DNA of 64,000 nucleotides, taken from Nocardiopsis alba DSM 43377 (GTDB lineage: Bacteria > Actinomycetota > Actinomycetes > Streptosporangiales > Streptosporangiaceae). Position numbers and translations under genes: made by a program. This document shows, piece after piece, positions 6,942-17,710 of the stretch (the stretch's first letter is position 1; every line of letters begins with the position of its first letter). The DNA lies in assembly GCF_000341225.1 (NCBI RefSeq), contig NZ_ANAC01000005.1, positions 124,001-188,000 of the forward strand, in the 5' to 3' direction. Under the pieces are notes generated by a model. The model did no database searches. It was not told the DNA's origin and worked only from the letters and a program-made list of their open reading frames with translations.

Positions 6942-9900
6942 ATGTCCGGGCAATCCGACGTCATCCTCCAGAAGCTGCTCAGTGACGCGGCCTCTCGATG
7001 GAACCCCGGGACACGGTTGAGTCCCGAGGCCGCCGACGAGGTCCGCCGCCTGCTCCCCCTCTACTACCGGCACACGGACCCGGAGGAGATCAGCGGTCGC
7101 GGCCCCGAGCAGATCTGCGGGACCGCCGCCGCCCACCTGTCCTTCGGCACCGAGCGTGCCCAGGGGCGCGCCAAGGTCCGGGTCTACACCCCCGACCTCG
7201 AACGGGACGGTTGGGAGCAGCAGACCAGCATCGTCGAGATCGTCACCGACAACGCTCCCTTCCTGGTCTCCTCCGTGACCATGACCCTGGCCGAGATGGC
7301 CACGGGCGTTCGGGTCGTCATCCACCCCCAGATGACCGTCGGCCGTGACGTGACCGGCCGACTGCGCGAGGTCGACCCCGAGATCGGCGGTGACGACCTG
7401 CTGCCCCTCGATGAGTCCTGGATGCACATCGAGATCGACCGGCAGAGCGATCCCGAGCGCGTCAAGGAGATCACCGAGAGGCTGGAGTCCGTCCTCGGCG
7501 ACGTCCGCCAGGTGGACGAGGACGCCGCCAAGATGAGCGACCGGATCATCCGGATCGCCGACGAGGTCTCCGCCTACTCCGACCGTCTGGTCTCCGGTGG
7601 GGTCGACCCCCGCGAGATCGGCGAGAGCGTCGAGTTCCTGCGCTGGCTCTCCGACCGCAACTTCACCTTCATGGGGTACCGCGAGTACGCCCTGGTCACC
7701 GACGAGAACGGCGACGAGTCGCTGCGCCCCGAGCCCGGCACCGGCCTGGGCATCCTGCGCATGGACTCGCCCGCCTCCAGCGGTTTCGCGGCCCTGCCCC
7801 CGGAGATCCGCGCCAAGGCCCGCGAGCCCTACGTGCTGGTGCTCACCAAGGCCAACTCCCGCGCCACCGTCCACCGCCCCAAGTACCTCGACTACGTCGG
7901 CGTCAAGAAGTTCGACGAGCAGGGCAACATCGTCGGTGAGCGCCGTTTCCTCGGACTGTTCACCTCGCAGGCCGCCACCACCAGCATCGGTCACATCCCG
8001 ATCCTGCGCCGTAAGCAGGCCGAGGTGCTGGCCCAGGCCGGCTTCGAGGCCGACAGCTACGACGGCAAGGACCTCATCGAGCTCCTGGAGACCTTCCCGC
8101 GCGAGGAACTCCTCCAGATTCCGGTGGGCGAGCTGTACAACATCGTCCGCGGCGTCCTGCGTCTGCGCGAGCGTCGCGGCACCAAGCTGTTCATGCGCCG
8201 TGACCCGTACGGCGGCCGGTACATGTCCTGCTTCGTGTACATGCCGCGCGACCAGTACAGCACCCGGGTCCGCCTCGACATCCAGAACGTCCTCGCCGAC
8301 GCCTTCCGCGGCGCGACGATGGACCACAACGTGATGATCGGCGCCGCCCCGCTGGCCCGCCTGTACCTGGTGGCCCGCGCTCAGCACGGGCACACCCTGG
8401 CCGACATCGACCAGGTCGCCCTGGAGGAGAAGGTCCGCCAGGCCGCCCGCTCCTGGGACGTCGACTTCGACGACGCGCTCGTCGAGGAGTTCGGCCCCAC
8501 CCGGGCCACCACCCTCAAGGAGCGTTACGGCGCCGGGCTGACCGAGGCCTACAAGGTCGACAACAGCCCCACCACCGCCGCCCGGGACATCGCCGGGATC
8601 GAGGCCCTGATCCAGCGCACCTCCCCGGACGAGCGGGCGGGCGAGTTCACCGCCTCGCTCTACCTTCCCGAGGAAGAGGGCGACGACTTCTCCTGGCGTT
8701 TCCGTCTGGCCCGTATCGGCGAGCCCATCTCGCTCTCCCGGGTCCTGCCGGTTCTGGAACACCTCGGTGTCGAGGTGGTCGACGAGCGCCCCTACTCCCT
8801 GGACGCCGAGGGCGTGGGCAGGATCTGGATCTACGACTTCGGTCTGGGCCCGATCCCCTCCTCCGACCTGTCCCCGGGCCGTCTGCGCACGCTCTTCGAG
8901 GACGCCTTCGACGCCTCCTGGCGTGACCTGGGCGAGTCCGACCGCTTCAACGCCCTCGTGGTCCGCGCCGGGCTGGACTGGCGTCAGCTCACCGTGCTGC
9001 GCGCCTACGCCAAGTACCTGCGTCAGGCCGGCTCCACCTTCACCCCCGACTACCTGGCCGACGTGCTCGTCGCCAACGTCGGGATCGCCAACCTCCTGGT
9101 GGAGCTCTTCGAGGAGCGCTTCGACCCGGATCGCGCCGACGAGGGGCGGACCGAACGGGTCGAGGCCGTCATCGGCAAGATCAAGGGCGAGCTGGAGGGC
9201 GTGGCCAGCCTGGACCACGACCGCATCCTGCGTTCGTTCCTGGCGGTCATCAACGCCACCCTGCGCACCAACCACTACCAGGGCGGCGACGAGGCGCGCC
9301 CGTACCTGGTGCTCAAGCTCAACCCGCAGGAGATCCCGGACCTGCCCAACCCGCGGCCCCGGTACGAGATGTACGTCTACTCGCCGCGCGTCGAGGGCGT
9401 CCACCTGCGCTTCGGTTCGGTGGCCCGCGGTGGTCTGCGCTGGTCCGACCGGTTCGAGGACTTCCGCACCGAGGTCCTGGGCCTGGTCAAGGCGCAGATG
9501 GTGAAGAACTCCGTCATCGTGCCCAGCGGCGCGAAGGGCGGTTTCGTCTGCAAGCGTCTGCCCGACGGCGGTCGCGAAGAGGTGATGGCCGAGGTCGTCT
9601 CCTGCTACAAGCAGTTCATCAGCGGCCTGCTGGACGTCACCGACAACCTGGTCGACGGCCGGATCGTGCACCCCGAGCGCACCGTCCGCCACGACGCCGA
9701 CGACTCCTACCTGGTGGTGGCGGCGGACAAGGGCACCGCGACCTTCTCCGACATCGCCAACGGCATCTCCAACGAGCGCGGCTTCTGGCTGGGCGACGCC
9801 TTCGCCAGCGGCGGCTCGGTCGGCTACGACCACAAGGGCATGGGCATCACCGCCCGGGGCGCCTGGGAATCGGTCACGTACCACTTCCGCGAGATGGGCG

Positions 9901-11822
9901 TGAACGTCCAGGAGCAGCCCTTCACCACCGTCGGCATCGGCGACATGTCCGGTGACGTGTTCGGTAACGGCATGCTGCTGTCGAAGCAGATCAAGCTGAT
10001 CGCCGCCTTCGACCACCGGCACGTCTTCGTCGACCCCGACCCCGACCCGCACACCTCCTGGGTCGAGCGTGAGCGGATGTTCCGTCTGCCGCGCAGCACC
10101 TGGGAGGACTACTCCGCCGACCTCATCTCCGAGGGCGGCGGCGTCTTCCCGCGGACGGCCAAGTCGATCCCGGTCAGCCCGCAGATGCGCGAGGCCCTGG
10201 GCATCGAGGCCGACGTCACCGCGCTCACCCCGGACGAGCTCATCCGTCGGGTCCTGACCTCCCCGGTCGACCTGCTCTGGAACGGCGGCATCGGCACCTA
10301 CGTCAAGGCCTCCACCCAGAGCCACGCCGAGGTGGGCGACAAGGCCAACGACCAGGTCCGGGTGGACGCCTCCGAGCTGCGCGTCAAGGTGGTCGGCGAG
10401 GGCGGCAACCTGGGTCTGACCCAGCCGGCCCGGATCGAGTTCGCCCGCGAGGGCGGCCGCGTCAACAGCGACTTCATCGACAACTCGGCCGGTGTGGACA
10501 CCTCGGACCACGAGGTCAACATCAAGATCATGCTGGACCGCGAGGTGCGCGCCGGCAAGCTCGACAAGGCCGACCGGGACCGCCTGTTCATCGACATGAC
10601 CGACGAGGTCGCGTCGCTGGTCCTGGAGGACAACTACGCGCAGAACACGGTCCTGGCCGCCGCGCGCAAGCAGGCCCGGGAGATGCTGCACGTCCACGGC
10701 CGCTACATGCGTCACCTGGAGCGCACCAAGGTCCTCAAGCGCAAGCAGGAGGACCTGCCCTCCGACAAGACGATCGCCGAGCGCCGTGCCGCGGGCAAGG
10801 GGCTGACCGGACCCGAGTTCGCGACCCTGCTCTCCTACACCAAGATCAGTCTCAAGGAGCAGATCGCCCTGTCGGACCTGGCCGACGACCCCTACCTGGC
10901 GTCGACCCTGACCGACTACTTCCCGACGCCGCTGCGTTCGGAGGAGTTCGCGGCCGAGGTGGCCTCGCACCCGCTGCGCAAGGAGATCATCGTCAACCAG
11001 GTGACCAACCAGATGGTCAACCGGTCCGGGATCACCTACGCGTTCCGTCTCAACGAGGAGCTGGGCTCCAGCGCCGCGGACATCGCCCGCGCCTACCTGG
11101 TGGTCCAGGAGGTCCTGGGCCTGCGCGACCTGTGGGGCGAGATCGAGGCGCTGGACCACCGGATCTCCGTCGACAGCCAGCTCGTCCTGCTGCTGGAGAT
11201 CCGCAAGCTCGCCGAGCGCTCGGCCCGCTGGTTGCTGCGCAACCGCACCTTCCCGCTGGACCTGGGCACCGAGATCGGGTTCTTCGCCCAGGGTGTGGGC
11301 GAGGTGCTCCCGCAGCTGGTGGACCTGCTGCGCGGGCGCGACCGGGAGGCGTTCGAGGAGCGCCGTGACCGCTACACCGAGATGGGCGTGCCGGCCGCGC
11401 TCGCCGAGCGGGTCGCGGTCATGGTGCCCGCCTACTCCACCCTGGACCTGGTGGAGATCGCGCACCGTACCGGCAGCCCGGTCGGTCGGGTCGCCGCGCT
11501 CTACTTCGAGCTGGCGGACCGCTTCAACATCAGCTGGTGGCGTGAGCGGATCATCGATCTGCCCCGTGACGACCGTTGGGTCACCACGGCCCGTTCGGCC
11601 CTGCGCGACGACCTGTACGCCGCGCACGCGGACCTGACCGGTCGGGTCTTGGAGTCGGGCACGGACGTCTCCGACGACGAGCTGATCGCCGGCTGGACCG
11701 AACAGAACGAGACGGCCGTCCAGAGGGCGGGCATCACCCTCTCCGAGATCCAGGAGAACGAGCGCTTCGACCTGGCCACCCTCTCGGTGGCCCTGCGGTC
11801 GATCCGCTCCCTGGTGGGATAG
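6942..11822 (+). CDS. gdh: NAD-specific glutamate dehydrogenase, 180-kDa class
   Basis: 1626 residues, the normal size of the large NAD-GDH class that interconverts glutamate and 2-oxoglutarate plus ammonia, mainly in the catabolic direction. The N-terminal ~700 residues match the regulatory ACT-like region. The catalytic domain is marked by RGGLRWSDRFEDFRTEVLG, VKAQMVKNSVIVPSGAKGGF, WNGGIGTYVKAS, and GEGGNLGLTQPARIEFA with DNSAGVDTSDHEVNIKI, the conserved dehydrogenase blocks of this class. The long C-terminal tail is also typical. Monocistronic, with a hairpin 36 bp after the stop. The upstream GlnR-like boxes suggest nitrogen control. Codon bias is very strong, as for a highly expressed gene. 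Confidence 0.96.
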   Translation: MSGQSDVILQKLLSDAASRWNPGTRLSPEAADEVRRLLPLYYRHTDPEEISGRGPEQICGTAAAHLSFGTERAQGRAKVRVYTPDLERDGWEQQTSIVEIVTDNAPFLVSSVTMTLAEMATGVRVVIHPQMTVGRDVTGRLREVDPEIGGDDLLPLDESWMHIEIDRQSDPERVKEITERLESVLGDVRQVDEDAAKMSDRIIRIADEVSAYSDRLVSGGVDPREIGESVEFLRWLSDRNFTFMGYREYALVTDENGDESLRPEPGTGLGILRMDSPASSGFAALPPEIRAKAREPYVLVLTKANSRATVHRPKYLDYVGVKKFDEQGNIVGERRFLGLFTSQAATTSIGHIPILRRKQAEVLAQAGFEADSYDGKDLIELLETFPREELLQIPVGELYNIVRGVLRLRERRGTKLFMRRDPYGGRYMSCFVYMPRDQYSTRVRLDIQNVLADAFRGATMDHNVMIGAAPLARLYLVARAQHGHTLADIDQVALEEKVRQAARSWDVDFDDALVEEFGPTRATTLKERYGAGLTEAYKVDNSPTTAARDIAGIEALIQRTSPDERAGEFTASLYLPEEEGDDFSWRFRLARIGEPISLSRVLPVLEHLGVEVVDERPYSLDAEGVGRIWIYDFGLGPIPSSDLSPGRLRTLFEDAFDASWRDLGESDRFNALVVRAGLDWRQLTVLRAYAKYLRQAGSTFTPDYLADVLVANVGIANLLVELFEERFDPDRADEGRTERVEAVIGKIKGELEGVASLDHDRILRSFLAVINATLRTNHYQGGDEARPYLVLKLNPQEIPDLPNPRPRYEMYVYSPRVEGVHLRFGSVARGGLRWSDRFEDFRTEVLGLVKAQMVKNSVIVPSGAKGGFVCKRLPDGGREEVMAEVVSCYKQFISGLLDVTDNLVDGRIVHPERTVRHDADDSYLVVAADKGTATFSDIANGISNERGFWLGDAFASGGSVGYDHKGMGITARGAWESVTYHFREMGVNVQEQPFTTVGIGDMSGDVFGNGMLLSKQIKLIAAFDHRHVFVDPDPDPHTSWVERERMFRLPRSTWEDYSADLISEGGGVFPRTAKSIPVSPQMREALGIEADVTALTPDELIRRVLTSPVDLLWNGGIGTYVKASTQSHAEVGDKANDQVRVDASELRVKVVGEGGNLGLTQPARIEFAREGGRVNSDFIDNSAGVDTSDHEVNIKIMLDREVRAGKLDKADRDRLFIDMTDEVASLVLEDNYAQNTVLAAARKQAREMLHVHGRYMRHLERTKVLKRKQEDLPSDKTIAERRAAGKGLTGPEFATLLSYTKISLKEQIALSDLADDPYLASTLTDYFPTPLRSEEFAAEVASHPLRKEIIVNQVTNQMVNRSGITYAFRLNEELGSSAADIARAYLVVQEVLGLRDLWGEIEALDHRISVDSQLVLLLEIRKLAERSARWLLRNRTFPLDLGTEIGFFAQGVGEVLPQLVDLLRGRDREAFEERRDRYTEMGVPAALAERVAVMVPAYSTLDLVEIAHRTGSPVGRVAALYFELADRFNISWWRERIIDLPRDDRWVTTARSALRDDLYAAHADLTGRVLESGTDVSDDELIAGWTEQNETAVQRAGITLSEIQENERFDLATLSVALRSIRSLVG

Positions 11823-11857
11823 GGCGCGCGCCCCGGTGGGACCGGGGCCTCACGTGA

Positions 11858-11885
11858 GGGGCGTACGGAGCGATCCGTACGCCCC
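11858..11885 (+). terminator. Terminator of glutamate dehydrogenase gene
   Basis: Perfect 12-bp stem (11858-11869 with 11874-11885) and GCGA tetraloop, 36 bp after the stop codon. Confidence 0.8.
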
Positions 11886-11924
11886 TTCGGCCTCTGGACG
11901 GGGCCCGGGCCCCGTCCGGGGTCC

Positions 11925-11930
11925 TACACT
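11925..11930 (+). promoter_or_regulatory. -10 box of a leaderless prfB promoter
   Basis: TACACT ends 6 nt before GTG 11937, which places the transcription start at or next to the start codon. No ribosome-binding site is present, so prfB mRNA is probably leaderless. The -35 is not clear. Confidence 0.5.
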
Positions 11931-11936
11931 GGGTCC

Positions 11937-13049
<1,113 letters not shown>

Positions 13050-13063
13050 GAACGCACCGGTAC

Positions 13064-13086
13064 GTCCCCGCCCCCGGGGCGGGGAC
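13064..13086 (+). terminator. Hairpin after prfB
   Basis: 11-nt complementary arms 13064-13074 and 13076-13086; the innermost bases form the loop. Lies 15 nt past the prfB stop. Confidence 0.65.
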
Positions 13087-13405
13087 ACGCCCGGTCGCGC
13101 TTCGGACGTGGCCGGTGTACAGTCCCGGCGACCACGATGGATCGTGGTCCGGAGGTGGCGTCCACGTCTCCGCGGTTTTACCGAAACTGCTATATGTGAA
13201 CGTTATCATCGGTTGACACCTCCGATATGCTCGTGGCTGTTGTCCGATAGTGCACTGATCTCCACAGATCTCTTGGGCGTGACGGGACCTGGACAATCCG
13301 GGCCACCGTCCCCTCTAAACTGTCGGTTGGCCATGCGGCCGGTACGATCCCGTGCGGAGCTCCTCCGCCGGGTGCCCTTACCTTCGAGAGCCTTGTGATG
13401 CGCCT
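13087..13405 (+). other. prfB-ftsE intergenic region with dyad and -10 box
   Basis: About 320 bp without a gene. It carries a 20-bp dyad at 13130-13149 (9-bp arms, GG centre) and a less GC-rich patch at 13170-13260. TACGAT (13343-13348) is a possible -10 for ftsE. I found no convincing -35 at standard spacing. Confidence 0.45.
13130..13149. repeat. Perfect inverted repeat, candidate operator
   Basis: GACCACGAT, two Gs, then its exact complement ATCGTGGTC. Its symmetry and place upstream of ftsE suit a dimeric repressor; no known regulator matched from memory. Confidence 0.4.
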
Positions 13406-14095
13406 GTGATCCACTTCGATAACGTCACCAAGCAGTACCTGACCCAGAAGCGCCCCGCGCTCGACGGTGTTTCCATCGACGTGGACAAGGGCGAGTTCGT
13501 CTTCCTGGTCGGCCCGTCCGGCTCGGGTAAGTCGACCTTCCTTCGCTTGGTGCTGAAGGAGGAGAAGCCCGACAAGGGGCGCGTACACGTCGCGGGCAAG
13601 GACCTCGCGCGCCTGTCCAACTGGAAGGTTCCGCACCTGCGTCGCCGCATCGGCTGCGTCTTCCAGGACTTCCGCCTGCTGCCGAACAAGAACGTCTTCG
13701 AGAACGTCGCCTTCGCTCTGGAGGTCATCGGTAAGCCCAGGCGGTTCATCAAGAAGGTCGTGCCCGAGGTCGTGGAACTCGTCGGCCTCGAAGGCAAGGC
13801 CGGACGAATGCCCGGTGAACTCTCCGGTGGTGAGCAGCAGCGTGTGGCCATCGCCCGCGCCTTCGTCAACCGCCCGCAGATCCTGCTGGCCGACGAGCCC
13901 ACCGGAAACATCGACCCGGCGACCTCCATCGGCATCATGAAGGTGCTGGACCGAATCAACCGCACGGGAACGACCGTCGTCATGGCGACCCACGATGCCG
14001 CCATCGTCGACTCGATGCGCAAGCGCGTGATCGAGCTTGAAGAGGGCTTGGTAGTGCGCGACCAGACGCGCGGCGTCTACGGCCAGGCGTACTGA
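13406..14095 (+). CDS. ftsE: Cell division ATP-binding protein FtsE
   Basis: 229-residue ABC ATPase that works with FtsX at the division septum to activate peptidoglycan hydrolases. Walker [10 protein letters not shown] at residues 36-44, Q-loop in VFQDFRLLP, signature LSGGEQQR, Walker B ILLADEPT, and H-loop THD. GTG 13406 gives the usual [11 protein letters not shown] start; an upstream in-frame ATG at 13352 would add 18 unconserved residues. ftsX follows after 86 bp. Confidence 0.96.
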   Translation: MIHFDNVTKQYLTQKRPALDGVSIDVDKGEFVFLVGPSGSGKSTFLRLVLKEEKPDKGRVHVAGKDLARLSNWKVPHLRRRIGCVFQDFRLLPNKNVFENVAFALEVIGKPRRFIKKVVPEVVELVGLEGKAGRMPGELSGGEQQRVAIARAFVNRPQILLADEPTGNIDPATSIGIMKVLDRINRTGTTVVMATHDAAIVDSMRKRVIELEEGLVVRDQTRGVYGQAY

Positions 14096-14181
14096 CCCCT
14101 GGCACTCGTCGCCGGGCGTCGGTCGGCGACCGCGAGACCACCGGCACGGCGAAGCCCCGAAGGATGGACCTTTAACAGATC

Positions 14182-15093
14182 ATGCGAGCACAATTCGTTC
14201 TCTCCGAGACGTGGATCGGCCTGCGTCGCAACCTGACGATGACCATCGCCGTCATCACCACGGTGGCCATCTCCCTCGCCTTGTTCGGTGCCGGTCTGCT
14301 GGTCAACCAGCAGGTCTCCGAGATGCGCAACTACTGGGACCAGCGGATCACGTTGACCATCTACATGTGCAACGAGATCTCGCCGACCGCGGCCTGCCAG
14401 GAGAACGGTGCCGCGACCGACGAGGACCGCGCCGCCCTGGAGCAGCAGCTGGACTCCCTCTCCGAGGTCGATAGCTACCGCTACCTGACCGCGGCCGAGG
14501 CCTGGCAGGACTTCCAGGACCGCATCGGCTCCTCGAACGAGGCCCTGGCCGAGGCGGCCCAGGAGGGTGACATCCCGGACAACTACCGGGTGCAGCTCAC
14601 CGATCCGGACAACTACGACGCCGTGCGCGACGCCGTGGACGGGGCCGACGGCGTCGACTCCGTGTCCAACGACCAACGCGTCCTCGAACAGTTCTTCGGG
14701 TTGCTCGACGGCCTCAAGTGGGCGGCCCTGGTCGTCGCCGGCGTGCAGCTGGCCGCGGCCGCGCTGCTCATCGGCAACACCATCCGGCTGTCGGCCTACA
14801 GCCGGCGCCGCGAGACGGGCATCATGCGCCTGGTCGGCGCCTCGAACTTCTACATCCAGCTCCCCTTCCTTCTCGAAGGCGCCATCGCCGGTTTCATCGG
14901 TGGTGTGATCGCGTCCGGGTTCATCGTGGCCACCAGGTTCACGCTGCTCACCCGGATCGAGGACTGGTTCCAGTTCGACGTCGCCCTGGGCACGGGCGCC
15001 CTGCTCTACGTCATCGGCGTCTCGGTCATCCTCGGTGTGCTCCTGTGCACCGTGACCTCGTTCCTCACCCTGCGTCGCTACCTGAAGGTCTGA
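14182..15093 (+). CDS. ftsX: Cell division protein FtsX
   Basis: 303 residues: one N-terminal transmembrane helix (about 21-43), a large extracytoplasmic domain (about 44-175) and three C-terminal helices (about 180-300), the FtsX topology. The external domain contains a Cys pair (MCNEISPTAAC) that could form a disulfide. Helix ends carry conserved-looking RLSAYSRRRETGIMRLVGAS, the cytoplasmic coupling segment that contacts FtsE. Partner of the ATPase encoded just upstream. Actinobacterial FtsX is known to interact with a RipC-type hydrolase; none is in this window. Confidence 0.95.
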   Translation: MRAQFVLSETWIGLRRNLTMTIAVITTVAISLALFGAGLLVNQQVSEMRNYWDQRITLTIYMCNEISPTAACQENGAATDEDRAALEQQLDSLSEVDSYRYLTAAEAWQDFQDRIGSSNEALAEAAQEGDIPDNYRVQLTDPDNYDAVRDAVDGADGVDSVSNDQRVLEQFFGLLDGLKWAALVVAGVQLAAAALLIGNTIRLSAYSRRRETGIMRLVGASNFYIQLPFLLEGAIAGFIGGVIASGFIVATRFTLLTRIEDWFQFDVALGTGALLYVIGVSVILGVLLCTVTSFLTLRRYLKV

Positions 15094-15117
15094 CGGCCCT
15101 CGGGTGGGCGCCGGGTA

Positions 15118-15140
15118 CCGGGGGGCCACTGGCCCCCCGG
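15118..15140 (+). terminator. Hairpin between ftsX and smpB
   Basis: Perfect 10-bp stem (15118-15127 with 15131-15140) and 3-nt loop, ending 20 nt before the smpB start and close to its ribosome-binding site. It could terminate ftsX transcription in part or occlude smpB initiation. Confidence 0.55.
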
Positions 15141-15160
15141 ACTCATGAAGGGATACAACC

Positions 15161-15625
15161 GTGGTGAAGGAAACCGGGCACAAGCTCATCGCCCAGAACC
15201 GCCGGGCCCGGCACGATTACCACATCGACGAGACCTACGAAGCGGGCCTGGTCCTGACCGGTACCGAGGTGAAGTCCCTCCGAGAAGGACGTGCCTCCCT
15301 CGTGGACGGCTTCGCGCACATCCACGACAACGAGGTGTGGCTCGAAGGCGTCCACATCCCGGAATACTCACAGGGCACGTGGACCAACCACTCGGCCCGT
15401 AGATCACGTAAGCTACTCCTGCACCGCGAGCAGATCTCCCGACTGATCGGCAAGACCCGGGAACCCGGGCGCACGCTGGTCCCGCTGTCCCTGTACTTCA
15501 GTGACGGCCGGGCCAAGGTCGAGATCGCTCTGGCCCGCGGTAAGCGTGAGTACGACAAGCGCCATGCGATCGCCGAACGTGAGGCCAAGCGTGACATGGA
15601 ACGCGCGCTTCGCCGTCGGCGATAG
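15161..15625 (+). CDS. smpB: SsrA-binding protein SmpB
   Basis: 154 residues. SmpB binds tmRNA and brings it to stalled ribosomes for trans-translation. Landmarks are [23 protein letters not shown]..., [12 protein letters not shown], and the basic C-terminal tail [27 protein letters not shown] that threads into the mRNA channel. GTG 15161 is preceded by GAAGGGA; GTG 15164 is an equal alternative. The tmRNA gene lies 2.5 kb downstream on the same strand. Confidence 0.97.
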   Translation: MVKETGHKLIAQNRRARHDYHIDETYEAGLVLTGTEVKSLREGRASLVDGFAHIHDNEVWLEGVHIPEYSQGTWTNHSARRSRKLLLHREQISRLIGKTREPGRTLVPLSLYFSDGRAKVEIALARGKREYDKRHAIAEREAKRDMERALRRRR

Positions 15626-15662
15626 CCCTCTTACGTCGAGGCGCCTGAAAGGAACACACAAG

Positions 15663-17642
15663 GTGTCCCCCCGTCCCCTCGGCCGCAGGATCGCGGCCGC
15701 CGGCAGTGGCCTGTTCGTCGCCCTGTCCCTCGCGGCGTGTACGACCCACCCCAGCCCGGAGGTGGCCGTCAGGTCCTTCCTGCTCTCCTGGCAGGACGGG
15801 GACCACGCCCGGGCCGCCGGGTTCACCAACGGCGACCAGGCCGAGGTGGAGGCGGCGCTGGCCGACGTGCACGACCAGCTCGACCTGGCCTCCGTCCGTT
15901 TCGACCTGGGCACCATCACCCGTGACGGCGACCAGGCCCTCGCGGAGTTCGAGGTCTCCGCGGACCTCGGTATCGGCGACCCGGTGTGGAACTACACCGG
16001 CCGCATGCCGTTGACCGACGGTCCGCAGGGCTGGTTGATCGACTGGTCGTCCTCGGTCGTCCACCCCGATCTCGACGATGGCGAGCGGCTGGCCGTCAGC
16101 TACGAGATCGAGGAGCGCGGCCAGATCTTCGACCGTTCGGGCGAACCCCTCGTCGCCGCGGACAGCGTGACCGCCTTCGGTGTCCTGCCCGCCGAGATGG
16201 ACGACAAGGAGGAGGGCGTCACCGAGCTGGCGGAACTCCTCGACGAGGACCCCGACCCGCTGCTCAACCGCGTGCGCTCCGCCCCACCCGAGCAGTTCCA
16301 GCCACTGGTGCTCATGCGCGACTCCAGCGTGGACGGCACCCTGCTGAGCGAGGCGGGCAAGATCGCCGGGGTGCAGACCGAGGAGATCGAGATCAACCTC
16401 TCTCCGAGGGTCTCGCCCTTCCTGGTGGGAGAGGTCGCGGGTACGGCCGAGCACCGGGTCTCCTCCCGCGTGGCCGGTTCCTACCAGGCCGGCGACACCG
16501 TCGGTCTGAGCGGCCTCCAGAACCTCTTCCAGCACGAACTCGCCGGTAACGCGACCACCCAGGTGGTCACCCTCGGCGAGGACGGCGAGCAGACCGCGGT
16601 CCTGGAGTCCTGGGAGGGCGTCCGCAGCGGTGGCATCGAGACCACCCTGGACCTGAACGTGCAGAGGGCGGCGGAGAGCGCCCTGGAGGGCATGCCGGGC
16701 GACGGCTACCTCGTGGCGGTCGACACCGCTTCGGGTGAGGTCCTGGCCGCGGCCAACGCCTCCGGACAGGCCACCGACGACGCCGCCTTCACCGGGGCCT
16801 ACAGCCCCGGCGGTACCTTCACCATGGTGTCGGCCCTGGCCGCCCTGGAATCGGGTGCGGTCACCTCGGACAGCCCGATGCCCTGCGACTATCAGTCCGA
16901 GGTCGGCGACCGGACCTTCACCAACCCCAGTGGCGGTTTCCTCGCCGGGGACCCGGACCTGGCCCGCAACCTGGCCTTCCTGTGCACGGTCGGCTTCGTC
17001 GACGTCGCCTCCGAGGTCGGCGCCGAGCAGATCCAGGACTCGGCCGCGCGCCTGGGGCTGGGCGCCGACTGGCAGCTTCCGCTGCCCACTTCCACCGGCA
17101 CCGTCGAGGTCGGTTCGAGTGACGCCGACGCGGCCGCGGCCATGATCGGTGAGGACGGCGTCGAGGTGAGCCCGCTCGGGATGGCCCTCGCCGCCGCCGC
17201 GATCGCCGACGGCTCCTGGAACGGCCCCACCCTCGTCCGCGAGGAGGGCCCCTCTCCGGCCACCGAGGGCTCGCTGGACGAGGCGCACCTCGAAGTGATC
17301 CGCGAGGGTCTGCGCGAGGCCGTCACCAACCGTTTCCCCGAGGTCGGGGTCGGGGAGGAGCCGGTGTACGGGCAGGCCGCCAGGGCCGAGCAGGACGACA
17401 CCTCCCTGCACTGGTTCGTCGGCTACCAGGGCGACATCGCCTTCGCGGTGCTCGCCGAGGTCGACCCCGAGATGACCATGTGGCAGCAGTACGCGGTGAC
17501 CGCGGCCACGGGCTTCCTCAACGGTGTGGCGCACGGTGTTCCGGAGACCGAGGAGACGGTCGAGGGACAGCAGCAGCCTCCTCTCGGCGAGGCCGTGAAC
17601 CCGGACTCCCTCCCCGGCACGGAGGCCGGGCCGGACCACTAG
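15663..17642 (+). CDS. PBP-like lipoprotein with all transpeptidase motifs lost
   Basis: 659 residues. The N-terminus is a lipoprotein signal with lipobox LAAC (Cys26), then an NTF2-like MecA_N domain (about 28-145), a PBP-dimer domain (about 150-320) and a transpeptidase fold (about 340-625). In the fold the catalytic SxxK motif reads GTFT (residues 384-387 within YSPGGTFTMV), the SxN site is absent in FLCTVGFVD, and KTGT is replaced by QAARAE. It should therefore not bind beta-lactams covalently or make cross-links. A structural or regulatory cell-wall role near FtsEX is likely. GTG 15663 is chosen for the signal peptide; the frame extends upstream into smpB. Confidence 0.88.
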   Translation: MSPRPLGRRIAAAGSGLFVALSLAACTTHPSPEVAVRSFLLSWQDGDHARAAGFTNGDQAEVEAALADVHDQLDLASVRFDLGTITRDGDQALAEFEVSADLGIGDPVWNYTGRMPLTDGPQGWLIDWSSSVVHPDLDDGERLAVSYEIEERGQIFDRSGEPLVAADSVTAFGVLPAEMDDKEEGVTELAELLDEDPDPLLNRVRSAPPEQFQPLVLMRDSSVDGTLLSEAGKIAGVQTEEIEINLSPRVSPFLVGEVAGTAEHRVSSRVAGSYQAGDTVGLSGLQNLFQHELAGNATTQVVTLGEDGEQTAVLESWEGVRSGGIETTLDLNVQRAAESALEGMPGDGYLVAVDTASGEVLAAANASGQATDDAAFTGAYSPGGTFTMVSALAALESGAVTSDSPMPCDYQSEVGDRTFTNPSGGFLAGDPDLARNLAFLCTVGFVDVASEVGAEQIQDSAARLGLGADWQLPLPTSTGTVEVGSSDADAAAAMIGEDGVEVSPLGMALAAAAIADGSWNGPTLVREEGPSPATEGSLDEAHLEVIREGLREAVTNRFPEVGVGEEPVYGQAARAEQDDTSLHWFVGYQGDIAFAVLAEVDPEMTMWQQYAVTAATGFLNGVAHGVPETEETVEGQQQPPLGEAVNPDSLPGTEAGPDH

Positions 17643-17662
17643 GGAATGACGCGATCGACGGC

Positions 17663-17710
17663 CCCCGGGGTCGGTGTGGAGGGACTCGATCTCCCACGCC
17701 GGCCCCGGGG
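17663..17710 (+). terminator. Long hairpin after the PBP-like gene
   Basis: About 17 bp pair (17663-17679 with 17694-17710) with two G-U wobbles, plus partial inner pairing, followed by TCTTTC. Confidence 0.7.

Noticed and set aside
6876..11627. A 1583-codon open frame antisense to the glutamate dehydrogenase gene
   Set aside because: Its residues are Gly/Val/Asp/Leu-rich shadow sequence of a strongly biased gene on the other strand, with no recognisable domain and no ribosome-binding site.
13213..13218. TTGACA upstream of ftsE as a -35 box
   Set aside because: No acceptable -10 lies 16-19 nt downstream.
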